Assembly (NCBI RefSeq): GCF_026151205.1
Contig: NC_087079.1
Span: 8,608,635-8,672,634 of the forward strand
Length of the DNA stretch: 64,000 nt
Origin: Bolinopsis microptera
Taxonomy: Eukaryota; Ctenophora; Tentaculata; Lobata; Bolinopsidae
Reading direction: 5' to 3'
A model generated the notes under the pieces. It made no database searches, had not been told where the DNA came from, and saw only the letters and a program-made list of their open reading frames with translations. A program made the translations under genes and the position numbers. This document shows positions 33,901 to 48,900 of the stretch, in pieces (position 1 is the stretch's first letter; every line of letters begins with the position of its first letter).

Positions 33901-36900
33901 TTCTACCCTACGGCCACCAGGAGAAAATATCTGAATTCCTACTTAAAGTAAAGTCCTGTACTTATACTTGTATGAAAGTAAAGTTTAAATTTGGTTAATA
34001 TCACATCGCACTTTCAGGAGAAAGGAACTGGGTTACTCGAATACACTGAACGTTGGGGACGAGGAAGTGGCAGTAATCGTTATGTCCGGCTGCACCGACA
34101 CCGCTCAGAGATGGGCTGATAAAATATCCCAGGTTAGTACTTACTCATGAGGAGTGTTGCTAAATATATTAAATGGGAGTTATGAATGTGTCACTTTAAA
34201 ATGATCATGTCATATATCCTGGTTTCTCATTCCTAACATAGCATTTAATTATGTTTATATATAACATCGCGGGTGATAATTATAAATTTAAAGGCTTTTA
34301 GAAGAACAAGATATTAAAATGTGGTCGATGCTATTCCAGGAGAGCTGTACAAAATACTTAATACCTATTCGTATTCTTTTCACAGTAGTAATATGACATT
34401 TAACATCATATATAATATTCGTTTTATGTTATGGAGTTTTATATTAACAGGAAGCAATGTAACAGAAGCAATATATATAATGTAATGTTGCCATGGGGCG
34501 GCAAGTCCCCATACATCGCCGCCCGCTAGTTTTACTGCCTCTTAACATGTACATGGGAAGTGAAACCAAGGCTGTAAACTGTAAAGTGTAAAAATCATTT
34601 AAAATTTGACAAGTACCCACGAATTTGAAATGACAATGGTATGTCAAAGCTAAGTGAAACTATTCGTTGGATAATTCTCAATTAAACTTCGTCTGATTAG
34701 CTTGCTACACGCTCCTAACTCTCTTCACTAAAAGCTTCTTTTCACAAAAAGATCACCGACCTGTGTGACCTACTTTACACAAACTTACAATCTATTTTTA
34801 GGATTGTCTAAACTAACTGCCCCCTCTTCAGGAGTGTTCCGAGGTGACGGTTGATGACGTGTCCTACACTGTAGCGGTCACTGCTCGAGACCCCGACAAT
34901 GTCGAGATCTTCCCCGATTTTCCTATTCATTGTAAGAGCTTACATCTTGTGCATGATGATTTGCCGACTGTCGGATGACATATGACAGACTTGTTTACAA
35001 ACAAACCGACAGACAAACAATAAACATGAAACGACCCAGACAAAAAACATCATGCTCAGTGAGATAGGTCTCTTACATCATGCCACCATGACGTCATGTC
35101 AGATGATTGCATTGGATGAAGTGTACTGACTTGGCAGGAAAACTGGAGATCAGGTATGATCCTGTGTTGACTCAATTTGTTGTATTACTCTGTACATAAT
35201 GAGTTTAGTACCGGGAGCTACCAGCTATCCACCGTGCTCGAAGCTACTACAATACAGCTTTAATCTCAGAATGAGCATGTTTTGGAACATTTGTAAAAAC
35301 CAAGATCAGCTGTCAGACTTTTTTCAGAGAAGAGGGAGAATAAGAATGTCCTCCCCTTTAGCTTTGTCTATTGTTAGGTGTTGGGATTTTCAAATCGAGG
35401 GCGGCTTACTAATTTTAAACCTACCCAGAGGCTCCCTCGCTTTGCTTGCATTTGATTTTCTGCCACCATGATCATTGATCGTACGAACAATAGAGTATCA
35501 TAACCCCACCCTACACAACCAATTAAATATTCATACAGCATGTTAATACCCTGTAGTATTTAGTCTGGAGCCACCCAACTCTCATCTCTAACTGCCGTTA
35601 TCTGTCGCTGCTTCAGAATCAGGGCTTATGTTTATTACCACTCCGTTCCGCCTTCTACTCATCTTTATTCATTTAACACCTGTCTTACTTTGATCATAAT
35701 CTTCTCTGTACTAGGGATTAGGGAACCATTAGATCCTCATGTGTTTACCTTAGAGGCAGGAAAAGCTATTCTCTCTTCAGCCTAAAGTTTTAAAAAGAAA
35801 TAAAAATCACGTACTTAAGCATTGTTAAAGATGCAAGCTGATCTTGTAATAAAATTGCGGGGAATGTAATTTCAAGCAAAGAAAAGTCTGCGCCTTAAGG
35901 ACAGGAAGGCCGTGCAGTAATTGATGCAAGCTGCCACACAAAACTGTGGACAACTCTGAGACTGACAAGACAGATCCATTATAATGATGATAATATAGTA
36001 ATGTGTTGCTTCCTAGTCTTTTGTTATAAACTGTTCTCATCTCCAGAGATGGACAATGGCCGCTAATGCAATTGTTTGCAGACAACAAAACATTGTAAAC
36101 AATTATAATCCTGCACAGCTCACTAGCTGCAGCTTGTAAATTTGTGGAATGCTTTAGGTTTTAAAATTTAGGTTATTTTATCTAACGGAATTGAAAAATT
36201 TTAAATCGAAAAGTTTATCTGTTGTAAATGGTACTTAACTAATTTACTTATTATTACTAATTAATTTGCTTATTTCAGTGATAATTGGTGTTTACCGAAC
36301 AGATGACTGGGACTCATTTAGAACAATAACCCGATCTTTTGACCGAATACAGAAGAGTTACAGAGGGTTACCGTGTCAGATAGTTTACATACCTTCAGAT
36401 AACCAGACTGTTACAGAGGAGGAGGGGTCCCGCTTTGCTCACAGGTGGGTTATTTGTTTACTGTGGGGTGGGGGGGGGGGGGGTTAATAGTCAGCTCTTC
36501 TGAAACGGGGGGGGGGGGGGGGGGGGGGGGGGGCGGGGGCTCTTCAGCTGTAGGCTTTCACAAAAAAAAACTAACAATGAATATGATAATTAAGCTATTA
36601 TATTGGAAGCTATAAACTCTATTTATAGCTTATTGAAAGCCTAAATTTTCTTTGGAATGTTTATCGAAATTTCAAACTAAAAGTTCTTTGTGGTCGATAA
36701 AAGCAATTAAATGTTTAAATTCCACGTCTAAATTTGAGCATGTGGCTAGATTTGGCTTCTATACAAGTCATCATAATCTTTTCAAAATTTTGTCCACGTG
36801 CCTGACAGAAAATATGAACCTATATCGCTCTGGGAAAATTAAATATGTTAAAAGTTAACACAGTAAACTTTTTTATTTTATACATTACTATAGCTAATTA

Positions 36901-39900
36901 TGATCTGGTTTACTCCAGTTATATATCTGTCTCTGGAAATTGGAAACCTTATCAAAATGGAAACATGAAAAGTTGCTGGATGAATTCTGTGAAACTACCG
37001 TTTACTGCCTTAAAAACTTCACTGATGCAAATTAATTCGTTCAGCTCCTAACTTCCCACTGAACAATTATGAACACTTTTTTCGGCGTCTTTGAGGACTT
37101 ATTATTATCAGATTATCGAACACTAACTTTAACCTTAAAAATACATTCATCGTCTTAGTCGGTGTTGAGACACACAAATATAAAGTTACAGGGAATATGA
37201 TAATTGTAATTTAAACCACTAAATTCAGGTCATATGTAAAATCCTATTGATGACTTAGAATTATTTACATCTACTCACAGTAAAATTTCTTCAGTTTGTT
37301 TTTGCAAAAATCACGTCCACTCTCTAAAAAGTGACCTGATGCCATTAAAAATTCATTATTTTGTCAACAACATATATATATTTTGAAGGTATAGTAAAAG
37401 GTCATGCTTACCAATAACACTAATATAGTGACTGTCGCTATTATATATTTATTAACAGTATCGAGTTATCCAGGTTGAACTGTGAGCTGATATCTGAAGA
37501 CACGCTTCAGGAGACTATCAGTTCAGTTCTAACTAGCAACATTGCTCTGATACAGACAAGATCTGAGTTTATAGAGACTCCTTCCAGCGCTAACAAAACT
37601 GTTTTAAAGTAAGGAAATTAAAGATAACAAAATGTATTTAAAAAGTTATAGTTATATTAATTATAATCATAAGAAATCAACGCAACGCTAAAATATTGTT
37701 ATGCATTGTGGCTATCGAACTTTAAAAACGAGGTTTGTCATGTAATTGTCATTTGAACGGGGTGATGACAAGGCGCTGATTACTAAGTCCGATTGTTGGA
37801 ACTTTTAAGACTTCCATGAGTCACTCTATTCGGCTACAAGATTGGCAAAATCCACCCATTGTAGAAGTTGATGAATATTTTGATTTACAATAGTTACGAT
37901 CTAAACTGGCTGAATAAATTTATAACCATTTAAGATAAAGTCTATTAAACTTGCACACTATCAATATTTAAACACACTATACTATAATCTCCCTCAGCTT
38001 AACAATAAGAATGTTGTATGACGACGACACAAGCCTGAAGGAGCTAACAAACTCCCTGTTTAAGTTCCAGTACTGTTTCGTGCACCCCTACGAGCCGGGA
38101 GTGTTCGTTCTTCACACCTTATTGAATGGAGTTCCAGTCTTTGTTATGGTTCACCTGCTCCATTATCTTGGTAGGAATGTTACATTATCTTGGTAGGAAT
38201 GTTACATAGTAACATATTATTTATCATTATTATCAGTATTCAAATTTATTAATACATTTATATTTAATATTATTTATCGTTAGACATTGGCTGTAAGAAC
38301 ACCTAGTCGTGTAGAATAAAATATGTGTTTAATGTTGTCCAAACTAGACTTTTCCGTCGGATTCCTCAAAATGCAGGTCTAGTTGTAGTCTGCACAATCC
38401 GACCTAACTTATCACAGTGTCACGCCTTAATTAGCACACGTTACACTACATCTCGCTACATCTACTGTATCTACCGTCAAATCGTGGTCAAGGAAGTCAT
38501 CGTGCATCATCTTCAATTAACAACTCATCCTTCAACCTCGCTAATTTTACTCTACACTTAACACTACTAGTTGTGTCTTGAATTATAAATCAACAAGTTT
38601 GGTTCCTGTAATTCCAATTTGCTGAACTCCAGAACTTACTTGTATATTTTATCTGGCCACATTCCAAGTATAGATCTGTAACAACATATCTCATGTAATA
38701 CCTATAAGTTGCGTAATATCATTTGCCTGTAACATAATATATTATATATATATAATGTATGGTATATAATATTATGTATGTCATAGTTATTATCTTATTA
38801 TGTGTCTAAATCAAAATTATCATCTCGGGCCCACCTGACCATGTCACTACTTTCCATATAAGTTATAAGTATAAGCTTATACTAACTTATTATAATTACA
38901 AATCACCTACGCAAGTTAGGTCTCTCTTGGACGGTCCCTCTGTCCACACCCCCCCCCCCCCCCCAGGCACCCACTCTCCATCTCTCCCCATATTCCTCAC
39001 TCCCCTCCCCCCTTTCAATGATAAGAGCTACAAATACAGTGCACCAGGTGGACTCAGAGTAACGCTATATCCATTTATCAGACGTTCAGGCACCTCTAAT
39101 AGCTAATACTGCATCTCTAACACTGCAATACTGATATTATATTCGGGGGGCACCCTGAATCCCCACAATGTGTGAGCTCTGTTGTACCCTCATTATTATT
39201 ACACACGTACAACATGTATCAGTGTTGTGGGTGTGAGAGATTGGGGTGTCTACTGAAAGTAGTCATCTCTGGGAGTGTGGATTATTGAGTGTGATCCTGC
39301 AACGTTTGTATCACAACTCATTCGTAGTTATTATCAATATTGTTATAACGTCTATAGCGCACAAATCTATGTGCTGTCATGCAAATTTATTGATAGATTG
39401 TGATGTGTTCACCTCAGTGACCACCGCTCAATGTATTACCACCTAGATTAACATTCACCAGAATAAACTCCTGCAATAACCGCAAGATCCCACTAATTAT
39501 AATCAGATATATATATATCGCCGCCTAACTTTATATCGCTACTAAACACAACATTTAATAATATATAACTCATTACATAATAACAAATAATAACGTAACA
39601 CTCCAGTAGAGGTGGTTGCCAGAGTAACAATTTACAAATTCTCACCACCCCCAGATAAAGAGTCCTACACAGAGCATGGCTGCGTGCTAGTCTGCAAGGA
39701 TTCCCGGCGAGCCTCCCTAGAAAATGCCAGGTATGTCGATTGTCGGGTATGTGAGATTTCAGAACGTGAAATTCAAACCCAATTCCGGGTTGCTGCGGAG
39801 GTGAGTGTAGATATATATTATATACGGAATATATTATATACTGCATACTTAATTGATAAGTTATTCAGGAAGAGTGAGTCGGATCAGGTTAAGTTTGAGT

Positions 39901-42900
39901 AAATTGTTGTTGATTTTAACACGCAGTTTAATCGTACGATTCAGGTAACATCCATAATCCATGCATTATTTATTGTAGTACGGGTATAATAATAACAACA
40001 TCAGCATAACAGAGCTCATGAATACTGCATCTTGTTTGCTACCTACATCTTGTTTGCTACCGGGTTGCTACCCGTACCCTTAAACAAAGCTTCAGTACAC
40101 AACAGTACGAACCTTATATTATACTCATAACACACATGAACTCCTTATGTCATTATCATCGAGATTATCATACACACACTGAAGGAGGCCTCCCTTCAAC
40201 CGCGTAATTTAAATATATTACGCATATTTTGTATATTGAGAGCAGCTCCAGCTTCTCATAATACGTGCGGTAATCCTAATTATCTAGTTAAGCTAGGCAG
40301 TAATTGAATTACACATACAGGGAGTGTTGGAGGGGGCTAATCTTTCAGCTGATAAATTGTTCTTCCTTATCAATCATTGTAGAGCATACAGTTTGTGCGG
40401 ACTTCTTAATTCTTATCAAGACCGGGGGTAAGGTCTAAACCAGCGGCGGGGATATTCTTAGAATATTCGGGATAATTTAGAGCGGCTGAATATCGTGTGA
40501 GTGTGTAAAACGTGAGGATTTGTAATTCTTAGGAAATATTGAGTAAAGGTGATCTGTATGTGGAGTTAATGTAAACTCCTCGTGAGTAGAGAAATAAAAT
40601 AAATTCTCTTAATGTGGTAAGGTATTTGCAAGCATTGCAGTGATAATATTAGTACGATGCTTGTAAATACCTGAACCACATTAAAGTGAAGTTATTTTAT
40701 TAGTCTAATTTTCAGTATTCACAGGTAAGCATGACACTTGATAATTGAAATGCTTAAATAAATAATAAATAAATTCTAACATTTATTACACGCTTCGACA
40801 TTAAAAATATACCCAAAGAATATGTTCATATTTTAAGACCTTCAAGCGAGACTTAGTATGGAAATAATAGAATCATGCACGCTATTAAATCATTTCAGAT
40901 ATTATCAGGTAGCAAATTGCTATAACAGATAGACTAATTGCTACATTGGCAGGTACTACATGACGGAGAACAACGTATCCCGTAGTCTGGGTCTAGTAGT
41001 GGTCCAGACCCCCAACTCTCTGTCTTACACGTCTGCCATCACCCAGACAGCCATCGACCTTGGAATTCAGGTGAGTGTGTGAGCTGTCAACTGAGTTAAA
41101 GTCTGATGAGTACCTAGTAGAAGTATAGTTAAATCATTTATTCGGGGGTTTGATTTTAAACGATCTCTGAAGATTGAAGGGGTATAATAGCCCGTAGTAC
41201 TGCTTATCATTGACGTGCAATATGACAATGGGTGACGCTCCTTTTTCTGACACCAATAAACACTCTGTCTGTATTATAGTAGGTGTTCAGTTGTATTCGG
41301 TCGCTGATTGGTTAAAAATTATCACGTGCGGTTGTATTTGTTCCCTGATTGGTTAAAAAGCATCACGTGTAAAAAGTCTCGTGTTCGTCCCTACAGTAGT
41401 GAATTCTGGAACAGTAGAGTGGACAAATATCTTTTGGGCGATATATCACTTATCAACGGAGCTCTATAATAACAGGGGTTTTGCAACTCTCTTGCAGATC
41501 TTGGAGATGTTGTGACGCAAATTGTTTGAATACTGGGCAATGGTCTCTCTAAGTGAAAACTAATGGAAGGAAATGTAGTTTTGTTCTCTTTGTTCAAATG
41601 TTTGAATGAGTTGACGATGGATTTAGATATAATAATAATGATGACATATCTTGTAAATATTAAGTATTTTATTATCAATTTGTTGAAATTCAAACGCGAA
41701 CGTATGATCACGAAACTGTTGCATCAGTTAATTCTTCGTTGCCTAGGTTTTCAAATTAAGAGATTAATTGCTTTCATCCTCCCGGTTTTTCCTGGCGTTA
41801 ACATTCAATTCGTATGAATGTGATGCGAAACAAATTACACCAAATTCAACCATAGTTATATAGTTTTGAATGACATTGTATCTTCGAGTTTAAAACGAAA
41901 AATGCCCATTTACAGTCGCCTTTAAATACTATTTTTATATTAGTTCACTGCTAGCTTGAGCTGAATAGTTCTTTATACTTATGAAGTATGTGTACTTGAA
42001 GTATAATCTACCACATCAAACACATAACTTTTTTATAACTCACTCTCTTTATTTCACAAAAACCTCAATTTTGTCAAAGTAAAACCTGCCTTTGAATGTA
42101 CTCAATCGATGAGAACAATAACTACACAGACTATATTCACATTTAAAAATTAAAGCTCATCTAATTAATTAAATTAGACAGTCCACGATGTAAGCTTAAC
42201 ATTAGTTACATAAACACGAACACCCCTCAGTACACAATGTTGGAACAAGAGCAAGCGAACAGGAGGGTCTCAATAGGACAACATACCACAGCAGTAGATA
42301 TGTTGTTACTCCACGTGTTGCAGCACAGTGTCCAGTTTGTTGGGGACACCCCCCTAGATCTCAGCTTGGAGGTGGATACTAGCGAAGACGAGGGCAGCTT
42401 GTGAGTTTTCTTACTGGTTTTTACTTTTCATGCCGTTTCTAGCCATCTTCAGTTGTTAAATTATCCATGTCATATAATATATTATCTCAGATAGGGAAAA
42501 AATATATTACACTTTCTGTGCAAGATTCGTATATTGATCAAGCAGAAATATTAATTTTGTTCTAAAATAGTCAAATCAGTTTCATGCGAAGTAGCAAGCT
42601 ACTGATCAATAAGGAGCTGGATACTTGATAAAGTTCAGTTTCTCAAGTATGATGTAACATATGGAGGCACTAAACTTGAAGCTTTTTTCATGCTCCGTTC
42701 ATGTAACTAAGTAGCTAAGTAGAAGCATACTTATGAGCGAATCACTTACTGTCCGAATGTCATATATTTACTGTAGTTAACTCCAAATATTGCAAGCCAA
42801 TGGTGTATCATTTTGTTGTGGTTAAACTGCAACATAATGGTTGTATACAAATGATTCCATACTCCTATCATCAACTTCTAAAGAAGCTTTCTAAAACGCT

Positions 42901-45900
42901 ACATCATGATTAGGCTACAATTTAACTGATGCCCATTGCCCAACCTATATTATCTATGATAGGTTTAATCCCTAACACCTTTGGATTACAGAGCGGAATT
43001 TGCTGAAATAGTCTAGATCTAGTCTTGAATAGTCTAGATAGAATTACTGCGCTTGCAAGCTCACTTCCGCAGAATAGGCGGGTACAATAGCTTCTAATTG
43101 CTGCCTGGGTGGGTACAATACCTATTAAATACTAAATATACTAATTGCGAATACAGCCTCTGGGATCAACGGGAATATCGTACTGTAATACCAGTAAATA
43201 ACGATTGCTGCAAGCTGTCTGCGTTCTGTTGCGGATATTGGTAAATAATATGATATGTTAATTACATAATAGTAATTACATAATGAGCCTAATGGGCGGA
43301 GATCTGAGGTCATGTAGCGGAATAAATAGTCATGGTTTACTCAGCGCTTGTGTACTGTGATAAGTGATTTGGTTCCAATGATCTGATGAATTAAGCAATT
43401 TGCCAATCACGATTTATCACAATCATTAGGTTTCTGAATATCAATTTTCATATAATTACAACTATTCAAGCCTGTTAAATTTAAAACCAGCAGGAAATAT
43501 ACCGTAGTTTAGAATGGCCAATCGCCAATATGCCACAAGATTTGAGGATATTATAATAACACATAATAATAATCGTCGTGTCCGCTGAACTCTTAACTAC
43601 CGTAAATACCGTGCCCATCAATTAGTACTGTTTATTTAAACAAGCTTATCACTATCGTCAGATTATCACTATCGTCAGATTATCATAAGAACACATGCTA
43701 TCAGTTTTGAGTTCAGATGTTCTTATCGGTCACACTGTCACAGATAAGCTGTTATGTGTCAACAGTTAGCGCTGTTATGTAACATTAACTCATCCTATGG
43801 CTTCTCTGAATCCATAAGATGCTATGACCTCGCAGCTTCGCTATTTCCCAAGTGAATAAGCGCAAAAGTTTGGTAATAAGTGCACAGTATGATTTAAAAG
43901 TTCAGGCTCTCGTTGACACAATATTATATGATTATAACAATGATAAATGAATAGTTTTACAATTTGAACTGACGTTTATTACATATTGTAAATTAAACGG
44001 TTTTATCATTCTGTTACAGCTGAGTGATTTACTTACTTGATAAGTTCTCATAATATATGACAGCAGCTGATCAAGTGCATCAAGTTCAGACATGACGATA
44101 TTTAAATTTGACGGTAAATGTTTTCAGCAACGACCTGTCAATAAAAGGAGGAATGCAGCGACACAGGTCCCACACCTTGGACAGACTCGGCTTTGCCTCG
44201 CCTCCTCCACATGGCCCGTACGGCAGGTACGAATTATTATTATTAATAATATCTATATAATCAGTATATCTATATAATCAGTTTTTACAGTATCAGTATT
44301 TTTAAATAATTTGTGGCAAGCTTGTTAAAATCTGTATTACCACACTGTTTCTAGCAAAAACTTATAATTGCTTCTGTTTAAACATAGTTAGGATAGTTTT
44401 CTCAAGACACCTAGTTGGCCTTTAACGTCATTTAACGTCATACTTCAACTCTTAAACAGATATTATGCCAACTAGGGTGTTTTAACTTTGCCATTATTTT
44501 TGCCTATAGTTTTGTTGGAAGTATTATTTTTTGCCCTAATAACGACTTTTCTTTACTTATTTCAATATTATCATTGCATGACAACATCAAATCACTAACC
44601 AAACTGCTGCGCCTCTTCTCACACCTATGACCTCTATTCTTCTCGTAAAGGGTAGCTTAGGTTTATCGTTGTTTGGGTATAGGACACTAGGGCGTAGGAA
44701 ACAAGGGCGGTAGACGTAACAGCTGAGGACACTGGGGCGTTACTTTCCTAAAAGGGTGGACACGAGGGCGAATCACATGATTCATTTCAGTAGAACACGA
44801 AGGCGGAACAAAAACCGTCCTAAATGATGGTCGTTTTAACTGAGAGGATTGATGGTTTGAAATTGAGTGAACACACCTCAGTGAAATTCGTCTACCCAAA
44901 GTAAATACCCGTTTTGGTACGTACTACCCCTGATCTAAACCCGGGTAACCGTAGCGTCAGCGACTGCGATATTTTGAAGGCCAAGTTTGTCACATGAACA
45001 TCTAGGCAGTGTTTGATCGGTCTAAGTACGTTACCAAACACCAAAATCTGCTGCTGAGTTGGCTGAGATATTTAAGGAAAATCTCTCAATTTTTGGCTCG
45101 TTTAAATCTGGGTGATTATTTGTTACATCACTATGTTTTGTTTCAAATTTACACGTGAGTAGATCCAATTCTTCGAGCTAAGCTTTACCTCAACCAGACT
45201 GTTGAGAACATTAAAAAACCCGTTTGTCAATGTTAAAGTGATTCATGTGACTCGCCCTCGTGTCCAACCTTTTAAGAAAGTACCGCCCTTGTGTCCTACG
45301 CCCTCGTGTCCTCCGCTATTGTGTCTACCGCCCTTGTGTTCTCCGCCCTCGTGTCCGGTTCCCCTATGACCTATACCGTAAAGGGTAGGTTAATGTTTTA
45401 CCAGAACTTGCTTATTGACCGTCACTATCACTGTCTGTAACCAGCCTGTATTTAAGCTTATAGACCATTTATCTGTAAAATCGATTCGTGACTAGTTAGT
45501 AGTTTCACCGGTTAGCATGACCAATTAAATCTTTATCGCTATAAAGTTGGTCTAAACGCCTGGCACGTAGAACATTTAGAATTGTCAGAATTGTCTTTGT
45601 TTTTGTTCGCTCTTGATGATTCAGAAAAATCCGGTCTCAACTTTCAGAGTAAAGACACATGCAAATTATGGAAGGGTATCTAGGTTTTAAGTATAGACCA
45701 TTTAGATGCCATCAGCCTGTTTATGGTTGTGCTTAAGAACAGTAATATTTAGAATTTAGATCAATATCATAAAAATGGTACTTTAATCTGACATACACTC
45801 AGAAGTCATCACCTAGTTATATTATATATTATATTGGCTGGCAGTCCTTAGATTTCCGCATTAAAACATAATTACTTATAACTGCGATTAATATCCATTT

Positions 45901-48900
45901 GGAGATTTTTGATACGGCATGCTTATTTAAAAATGAAACTTATTGCATAACACGAATATCACACGAAATGTAAGAAACCTTACTTGATTTTATTCACACG
46001 CCAAATTGATGTGAAATTTGATTGTCACCTTAATCAATCGATAAATTAATTTTGCGTAATAAGGTAATTTAGTTGTATTACATAATACATATATTTAAGT
46101 GTTGAACTGTGACAGCCAATAAAAATTCGAAACAGAGGTACCAAATTTTAATTACTGGTAGTTAATATGAACAATTGATGCCTTTTAAGGACAGATAGCT
46201 AATAGAAGAAGCCCGGAACAGTAACTGTTAAACAAGTCAATCCGCCGGATTCGTAAATTAAAGCCCCATAAACGGCCATAAATCGAAAATGAAGCACCGC
46301 AAGTAAGCCGTATCTGTCAAAGAATTAGCCAATAACTTGTGTTAAAATAAAGAGTTATCATCACTGACAGTTGTCAGACTGGAGAGCTGAAGCTTTGGCT
46401 GGTCTGGCAGTGCCCCAATCCAGTTTTAGAGGCTCCCGAAATCTTCCCGAAACCCCTGCCCTGTTCTCGTCATTATTAATAAGTCAAAATAAGAGTTGAA
46501 GTCGTATAAGTTACGACGAGAAAATGTCATAAATGAATAATTTGGGGACCTGGTCAGCAAATAATATGACGGGGCGAGTAGTTAAATTACGACAAGTGTT
46601 GGGTTACGCGGGTTGTTTACTAACGGTAATTATGTAGCAGTACGAAATTCTCCCCTGCCTCGGCCGAGGTTTTAACTTGTCAAGGCCGTATGTCACGTTC
46701 CAGTTTTATTAATCCGTACCAACTGTTTAATATCACCCTCTCTGCTTTTGCGTGCCGGATCGTGCTTCAACCTTGCTTTACCGACCTGTTCGTTTTTTAC
46801 CACCCAGCGTAAAACACCTGAGTTTTATTTGATAGAGTTGCTTGTTTTAGCCAGCGTGAAATGTAATTGATCCTCACTCCATGGATCCGATCGAGTACGA
46901 GGATAACTCTGACGGCGACCTGTCACCGGATGTTTTTAACGCTAACCGTTGTAAAAGTAATTCTAACCGTTTTGCTAAACACGTGTACGAGGTAATACCG
47001 GAGTTTGATTTTGATGGAGTTTCGGACCATTTCGATTGTTCTAGCGGGGAGGATTCACCGTTGTTCCGGCAACCGTCAAATGAGAATGATACTGGGGGTT
47101 ATCTGGCTTTGAACCGTTCTTTCAGAGTTGTTGAAAAGGAACTTATCCACTGTTACTGGTAATTATGATTGATATCGTGTTGATTTAATACGATGAAACG
47201 TATATCGTGTTAATATTAATGTGCTGAAATTGATATCGTGTTAATATTAATGTGATGAAATTGATATCGTGTTAATATTAATGTGATGAAATTGATATCG
47301 TGTTAATATTAATGTGCTGAAATTGATATCTTGTTAATATTAATGTGATGAAATTGATATCTTGTTATTGTTAATCTCCCCACTATTAATGCGATAAGAT
47401 TAAACATATAGCACTGAGGTCTTAGATAGAGCTATAGAGGCGATGACGTTGAAAATGTGTTGTTAGCTAGGTCAATCTGCTGATAAAACAATTTCGCGAA
47501 ACTGAAAATCTTTTTTACTTATTGAGTTTAATTGTTTACTGACATCAGAAGATTTACTGACGTTGTGCCGCATTAAAATTTAAAAGAGGTGCATCTAAAA
47601 ACTTTATTGTGCCCGAAAGTTAAAAGGTTTACTGATTTAAATGAAGGAGTAAATGAGCATTTTTAACAAGACACCATAAAATTAACTACGATATTTCTCA
47701 TTGTTTACAAGCCACTAAAACCGTGTACCACATCCTGTTTATATAGGTTCAAAGTGTAAAAATAGTACAAGTTTCAGTGTACATATTATCATTGATGTTT
47801 CCATGTACTTTTGAGAATGTATTTTCATCTATGCACAATGTTATTTATGAGGCTAAAATACCATCTTAAAACAATTGGCAAGACGATAGTCACTATCGCA
47901 CTTAGAAGCTGGATTTAAAGATTTTGTCTGGCAGTTAAATGTCGCAGACTTGTTGAGGTGAATTTTGGAGAAAATAAATTGAAATATAGTTGTACATAGT
48001 TCAAACTTGGATAAACAAAACTTAACCAGAAAGTCACGATGAATTACTAAAAAATACGTGAACTAACACAACTAAAATACGTGAACTAACATCTAACACC
48101 ACTAAAAATACGTGAACTAACACCACTAAAGACATCATCGCAGTTTGCCGGAGAAGTTCAAGAGTTTGAGTGTTAGTTGGAACGAACTACGAGATGACGG
48201 TATTGCCAACCACTCCTGGAGTTCCATGCCCAGAAACATGAAAGGTACAGTTCATTTACTGATATATTTCAAGGTTTTGTCACTTATCTTACGATTTATT
48301 TGCTCGTGTACTGGAATACTCCCCCTTCGACACTTGAAACTACACGTATTAAACACATTGTGTTTCGAGGTCATCACATAAATAATATAATACATACCTC
48401 CTTTTTCAGAGAAAGTAAGCCTAGATAAGACGCCTCCGATCTACTCTATAGTAAACAAGAACAGACAACGAGCTTCCTCTTCATTTGATAACCTAGAATC
48501 CGGACCCAAGTCTCCTCCAATTCCACCTCGCCCCGACAGGAATTTCAGTGAGACCAGCAGTGAGGGACCTGATGATAATCAGAACAAGACAGGTGGTTTG
48601 GTCACCCATTCACTGTCTGATTCTCCGTTCAAGCCTAAGAGGATTCCTAAGGCTTTCAAACAATCGAAGAAACTTACTGAAGAAGAGGTTATTGTTTATT
48701 ATGTTTTTACGCTATCGTGTTCAATGGCTTGTCTTGCGTAGTAACTACTAAATGCTATTTCTATATTATTCTGAATGAGTTACAGACTGACTTACTAACT
48801 TAAGTCAAGCCTTTTGTTCGACTGTGAAGTTCTTAGGTTGGAGTTATTGATTAAGTTTTTACCGAGTAAATCTCCTAATATTTTGATCTACAGGTTGAAC

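Noticed and set aside
35199-35471. 90-residue frame between p190 exons 5 and 6
   Set aside because: No homology pattern and no usable splice sites in phase; intronic.
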